Under the pieces are notes generated by a model. It was not told the DNA's origin. It made no database searches and was given only the letters and a program-made list of their open reading frames with translations. Shown here piece by piece: positions 35,676 through 44,426 of a DNA stretch of 64,000 nt. Source of the stretch: Streptomyces fulvoviolaceus (lineage in GTDB: Bacteria; Actinomycetota; Actinomycetes; Streptomycetales; Streptomycetaceae); contig NZ_JOEY01000016.1 of assembly GCF_000718165.1 (NCBI RefSeq), positions 124,001 to 188,000 on the forward strand. Reading direction: 5' to 3'. Every line of letters starts with the position of its first letter. Within the stretch, counting starts at the first letter, position 1. The position numbers were made by a program, and so were the translations under genes.

Positions 35676-37054
35676 CCTCCTCGGCCGTGGGCGCCGTCTC
35701 CTCGGCGACTCGGCCGCGGGCCGGGGCCACGGCGGGCAGGGTGGGCGTGGCCGCCGCGGTGCTCGCCCTGCTGCTCGCGGCCATGGACGCCACCGTGATG
35801 GGCACGGTCCTGCCCGACGTCCTCGCGGACGTCGGCGGCGGCGCGGGCGGCGGCTACGCCTGGCTGGTCTCCGGGTTCATGCTGGCCCAGGTCGCCGGCA
35901 CGCCGCTGGCGGGCTGGATCGCCGACCGGCTCGACGACCGGGTGCTCGCGGTGGGCGCGACCCTGGCGTTCCTCGCCGCCTCCGCGGCGGCCGGGTTCGC
36001 CGGCTCGTTCGGCGTGCTGGTGGCGGCGCGGGTCGTGCACGGCCTGGCCGCCGGCGCGATCGTGGTCTCCAGCTACGTGATCGTGGGACGGCTCTACGGC
36101 CCCGAGCGCCGGGCCGCGGCCCAGGGCATGCTGAGCATGGTCTGGGGCGTCGCCGCGGTGCTCGGTCCCGTCGTCGGCGCCGCGATCACCGGGGCCTGGG
36201 GCTGGCGCTGGGTGTTCTTCGTGAACGTGCCGCTGTGCGTCGTGGTGATGCTGGCGGTCGCTGTCGCGCTGCCCGGGCGGTCCGCGGACGCCCCCGCCCC
36301 GTCGAAGGGGTTCCCGGCCAGGGAGTACGCCCTGGTCACGGGCGGTTCCGTGCTCCTGCTGGCCGGGCTCCAGGGCTCCTCCCTCGGGCTCGGCGCGGTC
36401 GGCGGTACGGCGGCCGCGGTCGTCGGCCTCGGTGTGCTGGCGCTGCTGCGCCGTTTCGGCGGGGCGCTGGTGCCGCGGCAGGTGTTCGCCCGGACCCCCT
36501 CCGCGGGGGCGGCGCTGGCCACGGTCGGGGCCTGCGTGGTGATGTACGCGACGGTGACCGTCCTGCCGGTGCGGCTGGCCGCGCAGGGCGCCTCGACGAC
36601 GAAGGTCGCGGTCATCGTCGGTGTCTCGGCGGTCGGCTGGGTGCTGGGCAGCGCGGTGACCGGGGGCATGGTCGCGAAGCGCGGCTACCGGCCGCCGATG
36701 CTGGCCGGCTCGCTGGTGCTGCTGGCCAGCACGGTGTGCAGTGCGACCGGGGCGCTGCCCTGGCTGGCCGGGGTCACCGCGGGCCTCGGCACGGGCGCCG
36801 TCACCGCGGCGACGCTCGCCCTGCTCCAGGACCAGGCTCCCGCCGAGCAGCTCGGGGTGGCGACGTCCGCGGCGACCATGGTGCGCAACATCGGCTCGGC
36901 GGTGGGCGTCAACGGCATCGCGGCGCTCACCGCCGTACTGGCCACCTCGTCGCACGCAGGGAACGGCGCCTTCTGGGCGCTGACCGTCCTGGTCGCGCTG
37001 CTGGTCCTCGCCCCGGCGCTGACGGCGCCCAGGGAGCGGACGACAACGACCTGA
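35672..37054 (+). CDS. MFS drug/metabolite exporter (DHA2-like)
   Basis: 460 residues from GTG 35672, overlapping the diiron oxygenase stop (GTGA). The exporter pattern includes LLAAMDATVMGTVLPDVLADV (helix 1), WLVSGFMLAQVAGTPLAGWIADRLDDR (motif A region), RVVHGLAAGAIVVSSYVIVGRLY, and MVWGVAAVLGPVVGAAITGAWGWRWVFFVNVP (motif C, exporters). About 12-14 membrane helices. As the last gene of the operon it probably exports the product or gives self-resistance. Confidence 0.92.
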   Translation: MTSSAVGAVSSATRPRAGATAGRVGVAAAVLALLLAAMDATVMGTVLPDVLADVGGGAGGGYAWLVSGFMLAQVAGTPLAGWIADRLDDRVLAVGATLAFLAASAAAGFAGSFGVLVAARVVHGLAAGAIVVSSYVIVGRLYGPERRAAAQGMLSMVWGVAAVLGPVVGAAITGAWGWRWVFFVNVPLCVVVMLAVAVALPGRSADAPAPSKGFPAREYALVTGGSVLLLAGLQGSSLGLGAVGGTAAAVVGLGVLALLRRFGGALVPRQVFARTPSAGAALATVGACVVMYATVTVLPVRLAAQGASTTKVAVIVGVSAVGWVLGSAVTGGMVAKRGYRPPMLAGSLVLLASTVCSATGALPWLAGVTAGLGTGAVTAATLALLQDQAPAEQLGVATSAATMVRNIGSAVGVNGIAALTAVLATSSHAGNGAFWALTVLVALLVLAPALTAPRERTTTT

Positions 37055-37072
37055 CGGAGCACGGCGGTTCAG

Positions 37073-37103
37073 GGGCCGCGACCGGTTCGCCCGGTCGCGG
37101 CCC
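37073..37103. terminator. Bidirectional terminator closing the six-gene operon
   Basis: GGGCCGCGACCGG and its exact complement form a 13-bp stem with a TTCGC loop between the convergent MFS and SulP genes. Confidence 0.85.
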
Positions 37104-37112
37104 TCGGCGCGT

Positions 37113-38690
37113 TCACACCAGCCCGGGCTGCTTCTCGTACCTGTTCGGACTCGGGACGACAGGGAGTACCCCCAGGGATTCCAGGACCCTGCGGTGGCCG
37201 TCGCCGACCCCGGTGACCTGGACCTCGATGCCGCGGCCGCGCAGGTCGTCGACCGCGTCCCTGAGCGCGAGCGCGCCGGTCGCGTCCACCGCCGTGAGGC
37301 CGGACAGCCGTAGGTCGACGGCCGTGACGCCCTGCACGTCGGCGAGGCCGCGGCGGAAGCGGTGGGCGGCGGCGAACAGGAGCGGGCCGTCGAAGCGGTA
37401 GGTCACCGTGCCGGTGCCCGGGCCGGGGAGTTCGTCGGCGGCGGCCGGCGTGAGGCGGGTGCCGAGGACCGCCGCGCGCAGGGCGAGGAGGACCGAGACA
37501 CCCAGGCCGATCAGCACCGCCCGCACCAGGTCCAGCGCGAGCGTCGCGGCCGCGGTGAGGACCAGGACCAGCGCGTCCCCGCGGGTCGCCCGCGCCATGG
37601 CCCGGACCGCGTCCGTCTCCACCATCCGTACGGCCGTCGCCAGCAGGACACCGGCCAGGGCCGCCAGCGGGATACGGCCCACCAGCGGGGCCGCGACCGC
37701 GACGATCCCGGCGAGGATCACGGCGTGCGCTAGGGCGGCCAGCCGGGAGGCGGCACCCGTGCGGACGTTGACCGCCGTCCGCGCGATCGCACCCGTCGCC
37801 GGTACCCCGCCGAACAGCGGGGCCGCGAGGTTCGCGATGCCCTGGCCGAAGAGCTCCTTGCCGGGGTCGTGGCGCTCGCCCGGCCGCATCGCGTCCGCGA
37901 CGGAGGCCGACAGCAGGGACTCCAGGGCGGCGAGGGCGGCCACCGCGGCGGCGGGGGCGAGGAGGGAGGGGACGCGGCCGACGTCCAGGAAGCCGAGGGA
38001 CGGCGCGGGGAGGGCGGCCGGGAGCGTGCCGATGCGGGTGACGGACAGGTGCAGGGCCTCGGCGACCGCGGTCGCGGCGGCGACGGCCGCGAGCGAGAAG
38101 GGCACGGTCGGCTTCCAGCGGGCGCCGGCCAGCATCAGGGCCGCCGAGGCGGCGGCGAGGAGGAGCGCGGGCCAGTGCGGGGTGCGCGCGAACTCCTCTC
38201 CCGCCCGCGCCGCCACGACCGCCACCTGCTCGCCGCGCGGCAGCGGGACGCCGAGCGCGTTCGGCACCTGCTGGAGGGCGATCACGCAGGCGATCCCGAG
38301 GGTGAAACCGGCGATCACCGGCGCGGGCACGTACGCCATCGCCGCCCCCGCCCGGGCGAAGGCGAGCCCGAGCAGCATGACCCCGGCCAGCAGACCGACG
38401 GTCAGGACGCCGTCGGCGCCGTAGTGATGGACGATCGGCACGAGGACGACGGTCATCGCGCCGGTGGGCCCGCTGACCTGGCGCGCGCTGCCGCCGAACA
38501 GCGCGGCGAGCGTCCCGGCGACGATCGCGGTGGCGAGGCCTGCGGCGGCACCCAGTCCGGAGGTGACCCCGAAACCGAGGGCGAGGGGGAGGGCGACGAC
38601 GGCGACGGTGAGGCCGCAGAGGAGGTCGCGGCGGGGGTTGCGGGTCATGGTGCGGAGGTCGGTGAGGGTGGGGACGACGGAGAGGTTCAT
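37113..38690 (-). CDS. SulP-family anion transporter with STAS domain
   Basis: 525 residues from ATG 38690 (GAAGAGAG upstream; a GTG four codons earlier is possible). About ten membrane segments begin LLCGLTVAVVALPLALGFGVTSGLG, with SulP motifs GGSARQVSGPTGAMTVVL and FGGVPATGAIARTAVNVRTGA. The C-terminal STAS domain is VTYRFDGPLLFAAAHRFRRGL...AVDLRLSGLTAVDATGALALRDAV. SulP proteins carry sulfate or bicarbonate; the carbonic anhydrase gene 22 bp upstream on the same strand argues for bicarbonate. Confidence 0.93.
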   Translation of the reverse strand: MNLSVVPTLTDLRTMTRNPRRDLLCGLTVAVVALPLALGFGVTSGLGAAAGLATAIVAGTLAALFGGSARQVSGPTGAMTVVLVPIVHHYGADGVLTVGLLAGVMLLGLAFARAGAAMAYVPAPVIAGFTLGIACVIALQQVPNALGVPLPRGEQVAVVAARAGEEFARTPHWPALLLAAASAALMLAGARWKPTVPFSLAAVAAATAVAEALHLSVTRIGTLPAALPAPSLGFLDVGRVPSLLAPAAAVAALAALESLLSASVADAMRPGERHDPGKELFGQGIANLAAPLFGGVPATGAIARTAVNVRTGAASRLAALAHAVILAGIVAVAAPLVGRIPLAALAGVLLATAVRMVETDAVRAMARATRGDALVLVLTAAATLALDLVRAVLIGLGVSVLLALRAAVLGTRLTPAAADELPGPGTGTVTYRFDGPLLFAAAHRFRRGLADVQGVTAVDLRLSGLTAVDATGALALRDAVDDLRGRGIEVQVTGVGDGHRRVLESLGVLPVVPSPNRYEKQPGLV

Positions 38691-38712
38691 GGCTCTCTTC
38701 ACGAAGGGTTTC

Positions 38713-39375
38713 TCAGGGGAGGAGGGAGACCAGCCCGGTGTCCAGGTCGAAGCGCGCCGCCGTCACATGGGCCTGCCGGAACGCCGGGTCCGCGCGGATC
38801 GCGTCCCGTACCCAGGCCGTGTGCGCGGTCATCGTGTGCTCGGCCCAGTCGCCGGGGACCGCTCGCGTGCGGCGCGCGGCGGGGGCGATCTCGTCGACCA
38901 GGAGGGCGAGATGGCCGGGGACGGGGGCGCCGGTGCGCAGATGGTCGAGGGTCGCCGCGACGGCCCCGCAGCGCTCGTGTCCGAGCACCAGCACCAGGGG
39001 AATGCGCAGCTCCTCGACGCCGTACTGGACGGATCCGAGCACCGCCTCGTCCAGTACCTGGCCGGCCGTCCTTATGCACAGCAGGTCCCCGAGCCCCTGG
39101 TCGAAGACCAGCTCGGGCGGGACGCGGGAGTCGATGCAGCCGACGATCACCGCGAAGGGGTGCTGCACGCTCGCGAGCCGGTGCCGCAGCGGGCGGCTCT
39201 CGTGCGGGTGGCGCTCGTGGCCGGTGGCGTACCGCCGGTTGCCGGCGAGCAGTTCCGCGAGCGCGGTGTGGGGGTCGGTCGGGTGGTCGGTGGCGGCGGG
39301 GGCCGCCGCTGCCGGGGCGGCGGCCAGTGCGCCGACGGCGGTGGCCGTCAGAAAGGCCCTGCGGTTGGAGGCCAT
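38713..39375 (-). CDS. Beta-carbonic anhydrase, exported
   Basis: 220 residues from ATG 39375. The N-terminus (MASNRRAFLTATAVGALAAAPAAAAPAA) looks like a Tat signal (RRAFL). Zinc ligands: Cys and Asp in VGCIDSRVPPE and His/Cys in VLGHERCGAVAA. It interconverts CO2 and bicarbonate, here probably outside the membrane. Immediately upstream of the SulP gene; the pair is a known pattern for bicarbonate uptake. Confidence 0.93.
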   Translation of the reverse strand: MASNRRAFLTATAVGALAAAPAAAAPAATDHPTDPHTALAELLAGNRRYATGHERHPHESRPLRHRLASVQHPFAVIVGCIDSRVPPELVFDQGLGDLLCIRTAGQVLDEAVLGSVQYGVEELRIPLVLVLGHERCGAVAATLDHLRTGAPVPGHLALLVDEIAPAARRTRAVPGDWAEHTMTAHTAWVRDAIRADPAFRQAHVTAARFDLDTGLVSLLP

Positions 39376-39490
39376 GACGCGTCCTCAGGAGTCGTACCGA
39401 TAGCGCTCCTTCACCGTATGCATCCGATCAGTCACCCTTAGTGCTGTTTAACGACACTTGGTTGATTCGTCGTCAGATCATTCACTTCAC

Positions 39491-40426
39491 TCACCTCGCC
39501 AGCCCGTGCTGCTTGGCGTACGTGTTCGCCACGTCCTCCGGGTCCTTCTTGTCCTTGTCCACCTGGCGGTTGAGCTCGGTGAGCTGGGCGGTGGTCAGGA
39601 CGTTGCCGAGCTCGGCGAGGGCCTTGCGGACCGTGGAGTCGGCCTTGCGGTCGGCGATGAGGGGGACGACATGCTGGCCGGGGATGAGGTTCTTGGGGTC
39701 GGTCAGGACCACCCAGTCGTTGGCCTGGATGTCGGTGTCGGTGGTGAAGAGGTTCGCGACGTCCACGTCGCCCTTCTTCAGGGCGCCCTTGACCAAGGGG
39801 CCCGAGGAATCAAGGGACTTGAACTCCTTGAACTCCACCCCGTACACGTCCTTCAGTCCTACGACGCCCACCTGACGCTTCTTCACCTCGGGCGCGGCGC
39901 CGATGACCAGCTTGCCGTTCTGCTTCTTCAGGTCGGCGAGGGAGGCCAGGCCGTACTTCTTGGCCGTCTCCTGGGTGACGACGAAGGCGTCCGAGTCCTC
40001 GGCCATGCCGTACGGCAGGATCTGGAGGCCGGCGGGGAGGGCGATGGCGAGGGCGTTCTGCATCTCGCCCTCCTCCGTGGCCGTCGCCTTGGGGTCCAGG
40101 TAGTGGAGGAGGGCGCCCTGGTACTCGGGGAGCAGGTCGATGTCGCCGCCCTTGAGGGCGGGGATGAGGATCTCGCGGGTGCCGAGGTTGGGGCGGACGG
40201 TCACCTTGACGCCGGCCGCTTCCAGTACGGCGGCGTAGAGGTAGCCCAGCACCTGGTTCTCGGTGAAGTTGGCGGTGCCGATGGTGACTCCGCTCTTGCT
40301 GGAGCCGCCGCCACCGGACGTCGTGCCGGTGCTGTCGAGTGAGGTGATGCCGCTGGAACAGGCGGACAGGGCGGGGACGGTGACGGCCGCTCCTGCGAGC
40401 GCGCCGAGGAGAGTGCGACGGTTCAT
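39491..40426 (-). CDS. Glycine betaine/choline-type ABC substrate-binding lipoprotein
   Basis: 311 residues from ATG 40426. A lipoprotein signal with lipobox LSAC precedes the OpuAC/ProX-type domain (VTIGTANFTENQVLGYLYAAVLEAAGVKVTVRPNLGTREILIPALKGGDIDLLPEYQGALL). The fold is that of quaternary-amine binding proteins, although the aromatic cage residues cannot be verified by eye. It is the last gene of the importer operon 42775-39491, after two permeases and an ATPase. Confidence 0.9.
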   Translation of the reverse strand: MNRRTLLGALAGAAVTVPALSACSSGITSLDSTGTTSGGGGSSKSGVTIGTANFTENQVLGYLYAAVLEAAGVKVTVRPNLGTREILIPALKGGDIDLLPEYQGALLHYLDPKATATEEGEMQNALAIALPAGLQILPYGMAEDSDAFVVTQETAKKYGLASLADLKKQNGKLVIGAAPEVKKRQVGVVGLKDVYGVEFKEFKSLDSSGPLVKGALKKGDVDVANLFTTDTDIQANDWVVLTDPKNLIPGQHVVPLIADRKADSTVRKALAELGNVLTTAQLTELNRQVDKDKKDPEDVANTYAKQHGLAR

Positions 40427-40437
40427 CGAAAGGGTCC

Positions 40438-41100
40438 CTAGGCAGTGCGGTGGCGGAAGAGGAAGCGCTGGAGCCCGGAGAGGGCCAGGTCGAGGACGAC
40501 GGCGACCGCGGCCACGAGCACCGCGCCGCCGAGCACCTGGACGAGGTCACGCTGGGCGAGGCCGTCGAAGACGTAGCGGCCGAGGCCGCCGAAGGAGACG
40601 TACGCGGCGATCGTGGCCGTGGCGACGACCTGGATGAGCGCGAGACGCAGGCCCGTCATGATCAGGGGGAGGGCGAGCGGCAACTCGACCTGGAACAGCA
40701 CCTGGTGGCCGCGCATGCCCTGCCCGCGTGCCGCGTCCTTCACGTCGGGGTCCACGGCCGTCATGCCCGCGTAGGTGTTGGTGACGATCGCCGGGACCGC
40801 GAGGGCGACCAGCGAGACGTAGACCGGGGTCATGGACAGGCCGCTGGCTAGGAAGACGAGGACGACCAGGCCGACGGTCGGCAGCGCGCGGCCGAAGGAC
40901 GCGAGGTTGATCGCGAGGAAGGCGCCCTTGCCGGTGTGGCCGATCAGCAGGCCGAGCGGGAGGCCGATCGCCATCGCGATGAGGGTCGCGAGGAGCGAGT
41001 ACTGGAGGTGTTCGGCGAGGCGGTGGGCGATGCCGTCCGAGCCGGACCACTGGGCGCCGCTGGTCAGCCAGCTGCCGAGGTTCTTGAAGAGCTCGTACAT
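40438..41100 (-). CDS. ABC permease of the quaternary-amine importer (second permease)
   Basis: 220 residues from ATG 41100, 2 nt after the preceding permease. Around six membrane helices; the binding-protein-dependent motif is AARGQGMRGHQVLFQVELPLALPLIMTGLRLALIQVV (EAA-type loop). Together with the previous gene it forms the translocation pore. Confidence 0.9.
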   Translation of the reverse strand: MYELFKNLGSWLTSGAQWSGSDGIAHRLAEHLQYSLLATLIAMAIGLPLGLLIGHTGKGAFLAINLASFGRALPTVGLVVLVFLASGLSMTPVYVSLVALAVPAIVTNTYAGMTAVDPDVKDAARGQGMRGHQVLFQVELPLALPLIMTGLRLALIQVVATATIAAYVSFGGLGRYVFDGLAQRDLVQVLGGAVLVAAVAVVLDLALSGLQRFLFRHRTA

Positions 41101-41102
41101 TT

Positions 41103-41744
41103 CTAGGCTCGCCTCCTCTTCCAGGGGGTGAGGACGTACTGGATGGCGACCAGCAGTGCGTCCGCCACGACGGCGAGCAGGAGAGTGAGGACCACTCCCA
41201 CGATCACCGGGGTCGGATAGTTGCGCTGGAAGCCGTCGGTGAAGAGCTGGCCGAGACCGCCGTCGCCGATGTAGGTCGCGACGGAGACCAGCGAGATCGA
41301 CATGACCGTGGCGATCCGGACGCCCGCCATGATCACCGGGAGGGCCAGGGGGAGTTCGACGGTGAGGAGGGTGCGCAGGGGGCGCGTGCCCATGGCCTTC
41401 GCCGCCTCCTTGGTCTTCGCGGGGACCGAGTCGAGGCCCTCGACCGTGTTCCGCAGCAGGACGACCAGGGTGTAGACGGTCAGGCCGATCACGGTCGTGG
41501 TGCGGGTCAGGCCGCTGATCGGCAGCAGGAGGACGAAGATCGCGATCGAGGGGATCGTGAACAGGATGTTCGAGAGGCCGAGCAGGAGGCCGCGCAGGGG
41601 GCGGACCCGGTGGGCCACCACGGCCAGCGGGAGGCTGATCAGCAGGCCGAAGAAGACCGCGGTCAGGGCCGCCTGGAGGTGGGAGACGGTGAGGGTGGTG
41701 AGGTCGTCGGTGTGGCCGGATATCCACGACCAGTCGATGGTCAT
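41103..41744 (-). CDS. ABC permease of the quaternary-amine importer (first permease)
   Basis: 213 residues from ATG 41744, overlapping the ATPase stop by ATGA. The EAA loop is EAAKAMGTRPLRTLLTVELPLALPVIMAGVRIATVMS. It is paralogous to the downstream permease. OpuC-type systems usually have two such genes around the binding protein. Confidence 0.9.
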   Translation of the reverse strand: MTIDWSWISGHTDDLTTLTVSHLQAALTAVFFGLLISLPLAVVAHRVRPLRGLLLGLSNILFTIPSIAIFVLLLPISGLTRTTTVIGLTVYTLVVLLRNTVEGLDSVPAKTKEAAKAMGTRPLRTLLTVELPLALPVIMAGVRIATVMSISLVSVATYIGDGGLGQLFTDGFQRNYPTPVIVGVVLTLLLAVVADALLVAIQYVLTPWKRRRA

Positions 41745-42775
41745 ACGGCCACCCGCGCCTCGGTGTGTGCCTGGCCGGCGTGGGTGTGGATGTCGTCACG
41801 GGACGAGACGCCGGTGAGGACGCCGGCGGCGTCGACGCGGGCGATCAGGCCGGTGGGGGAGGCGACGGACTCGTTGAGGGCCGCGAGGAGGGAGTCCTCG
41901 TTCTTGAGCGGTCGTACGGGTATCTCGGCGTCCTGCGAGGCCCAGTGGACCGGCTTGTCCGCCTCGTCGAGGACGAGCGTCCAGGCGCCGCCCTCCGGCG
42001 CCGGGCCCTGCGGGACCTCCGCGAGGGTCTTCAGCGAGAGCAGCTTCAGGCCGCGCTCGGCGCCGAGGAAGTCGGCGACGAAGTCGTCGGCCGGGCGGGC
42101 CAGCAGCTCGCTGGGCGTGGCGCACTGCACCAGGTGACCGCCGGTGCGGAAGATCGCGATCTGGTCGCCGAGCCGCACCGCCTCGTCGACGTCGTGCGTG
42201 ACGAAGACGATGGTCTTGTTCAGCTCCTTCTGGAGCCGGAGCAGTTCGTCCTGGAGCTGGGTGCGGACGACCGGGTCGACCGCGCCGAACGGCTCGTCCA
42301 TGAGCAGCACCGGCGGGTCGGCGGCGAGCGCGCGGGCGACGCCGACGCGCTGCTGCTGGCCGCCGGAGAGCTGGTGGGGGTAGCGCTTGCCGGCGTCGGC
42401 GGCGAGGCCGACGGTCTCCAGGAGCTCGGCCGCGCGGGCCCGGGCCTTGCGTCGGCCGTGGCCCAGGAGCAGCGGCACGGTGGCGATGTTGTCGAGCACC
42501 GTGCGGTGCGGGAAGAGGCCCGACTGCTGGATGACGTATCCGATGGAACGCCGCAGTTCGGCCGCGTCCTGCCGGGTGACGTCCTTGCCGCCGACCCGGA
42601 TGGTGCCGGAGGTCGGCTCGACCATCCGGTTGATCATCCTGAGGGTGGTCGTCTTGCCGCAACCGGAGGATCCGACGAGGACGGTCACGCCGCCTTCCGG
42701 CATGTCGAGGGTGAGATCGTGCACTGCTGTCGTGCCGTTGGGGAAGCGCTTGTGGACCGCGTCGAACTGGATCAT
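41741..42775 (-). CDS. ABC ATPase of the quaternary-amine importer with CBS-like tail
   Basis: 344 residues from ATG 42775. Walker A VGSSGCGKTTTLRMINRM, signature LSGGQQQRVGVARAL, Walker B VLLMDEPFGAVDPVVR. The C-terminal 90 residues (WASQDAEIPVRPLKNEDSLLAALNESVASPTGLIARVD) look like a CBS-domain portion, which in OpuA senses ionic strength. First gene of its operon; 142 bp separate it from the divergent HAL-like gene. Confidence 0.92.
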   Translation of the reverse strand: MIQFDAVHKRFPNGTTAVHDLTLDMPEGGVTVLVGSSGCGKTTTLRMINRMVEPTSGTIRVGGKDVTRQDAAELRRSIGYVIQQSGLFPHRTVLDNIATVPLLLGHGRRKARARAAELLETVGLAADAGKRYPHQLSGGQQQRVGVARALAADPPVLLMDEPFGAVDPVVRTQLQDELLRLQKELNKTIVFVTHDVDEAVRLGDQIAIFRTGGHLVQCATPSELLARPADDFVADFLGAERGLKLLSLKTLAEVPQGPAPEGGAWTLVLDEADKPVHWASQDAEIPVRPLKNEDSLLAALNESVASPTGLIARVDAAGVLTGVSSRDDIHTHAGQAHTEARVAV

Positions 42776-42917
42776 GAGTTGTCCCTTGCCCGGCTGTATA
42801 ACCTCATGCAGAGTTCTTGGTGAGTGAATAGCTTGTCAACGGTCCGGCGTTAATCCGACGTAACGGCTGACCGAAGGGCAAGATCGGATGTCCGGATTGA
42901 GGGGAGTTTGAGGCTCT

Positions 42918-44426
42918 ATGTCGTCTCGGATCGTGGACACGATCGGTTCTGTCCACACCGGCCTGGTCGTCCTCGACGGGATCGGACTCGGCGTCGAGGA
43001 CGTCGCGCGCCTCGCCGACGGGACCGCGCGGCCGGTTCCCGGCACCGAGGCGATGAAGCGGGTGACCGAATCCTGGGATGCCGCCCGGCAGATCGCCGCG
43101 ACCGGCCGCGTCTACGGCCGCTCCACCGGCGTCGGTGCCAACCGGAACGAGGACGTGCCGACCGAGGCGGCCGCCGAGCACGGGCTCCGTCTGCTGCGCA
43201 GTCACGCCGGGGCGATCGGGGACGAGCTGCCGGCCCGGCAGGTGCGGGCGATGCTCGCCGTGCGGGCCAACCAGCTGCTGGCGGGCGGTGCGGGGCTGCG
43301 GCCCACCGTCGTCACGGCCCTGTGCGAGGCGCTGGAGGGCGGGGCGTATCCGGTCGTCAACGAGTTCGGGTCGGTCGGCACGGGGGACATCGCGGCCCTC
43401 GCACAGGCCGGACTGGCGCTGGCGGGGGAGCACCCCTGGCGGGGATCCGGCGCCCCCGAGGCCCAGCCCATCGACAACAACGACGCCCTTGCCTTCATCA
43501 GCAGCAACGCCCTCACCCTCGGCCAGGCCGCCCTCGCCCTGCACGAACTGCGGGGCCTGGTGGAGGCCACCCAGGTCGTCGGCGCCCTCTCCCTGCTCGC
43601 GGTCGACGGCTCGCACGAGGCGTACGCCGCCCCCGTGCACGCCGCCCGACCGCACCGCGGCTCCAGTGAAGTCGCCCGCCGCATGCGGGAGTTCATCGGC
43701 GCCGAGGACCGGCCGACCCCGCCGCTGGGCCGGATCCAGGACCCGTACGGCTTCCGCTGCCTGCCCCAGATCCACGGCCCGGCCCAGGACGCGGCGGACG
43801 CCCTGGAGGAGGTCCTCGCGATCGAGATCAACGCGGCCGCGGAGAACCCCCTGATCGCCCCCGAGGACATGACGGCCTACCACCACGGCGGCTTCTACCA
43901 GGCCCAACTCGCCCTCGCCCTGGACCACTTCAGGCTGGCGCTGACCCAGGTGGCCCGGCTGTCGACGTCCCGGCTCTCCTCGCTGAACGAGCCCGGGTTC
44001 ACCAGGCTGCGACCCTTCCTCGCCGACCAGGAGCCCGGCGCCTCCGGCGTGATGATCCTGGAGTACGCCGCCGCGGCCGCCCTCGGCGACCTGCGGGCCT
44101 TCTCGGCGCCCGCCTCGCTCGGCCACGCTGTACTCTCCCGGGGCGTCGAGGAACAGGCCAGTTTCGCCTCGCTCGCCGCACGTCAGACACTGCGTCTGTG
44201 CGGCGCGTACCGTCTCGTGGTCGGCTGTGAACTCGTCGCCGCCGTACGGGCGCTGCGCCAGCGCGGCCTCCGGCCCGAACCGGACCTTCCGGTGGGCCGT
44301 GCGCTGGAGCTCGCCGAGTCGGTGCTCGACGAGAACCCGGCCGACCGGCCGCTCACGGACGACGTGAAGGCGGCGGCCGCACTGCTCGACCGGTTCACGG
44401 AGATCTGGAGGGGGAACGGGGCATGA
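42918..44426 (+). CDS. Histidine ammonia-lyase homologue lacking the MIO triad
   Basis: 502 residues from ATG 42918. The fold of the aromatic amino-acid lyase family is clear (YGRSTGVGANRNEDV, RLLRSHAGAIGDELPARQVRAML, IQDPYGFRCLPQIHGPAQDA, INAAAENPLIAPEDMTAYHHGGFYQAQ). The strictly conserved Ala-Ser-Gly that cyclises to the electrophilic MIO group is missing: residues 151-157 read GSVGTGD instead of GSVGASGD. The active-site NGT motif is also changed (AVDGSHEAY). Normal ammonia-lyase chemistry is therefore unlikely. It overlaps an RpiR regulator and is divergent from a quaternary-amine importer. Confidence 0.88.
   Translation: MSSRIVDTIGSVHTGLVVLDGIGLGVEDVARLADGTARPVPGTEAMKRVTESWDAARQIAATGRVYGRSTGVGANRNEDVPTEAAAEHGLRLLRSHAGAIGDELPARQVRAMLAVRANQLLAGGAGLRPTVVTALCEALEGGAYPVVNEFGSVGTGDIAALAQAGLALAGEHPWRGSGAPEAQPIDNNDALAFISSNALTLGQAALALHELRGLVEATQVVGALSLLAVDGSHEAYAAPVHAARPHRGSSEVARRMREFIGAEDRPTPPLGRIQDPYGFRCLPQIHGPAQDAADALEEVLAIEINAAAENPLIAPEDMTAYHHGGFYQAQLALALDHFRLALTQVARLSTSRLSSLNEPGFTRLRPFLADQEPGASGVMILEYAAAAALGDLRAFSAPASLGHAVLSRGVEEQASFASLAARQTLRLCGAYRLVVGCELVAAVRALRQRGLRPEPDLPVGRALELAESVLDENPADRPLTDDVKAAAALLDRFTEIWRGNGA

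Noticed and set aside
42918..44426. hutH as the first step of the nearby hut operon
   Set aside because: The MIO triad is missing and the gene is 5.5 kb from, and not co-transcribed with, hutU.
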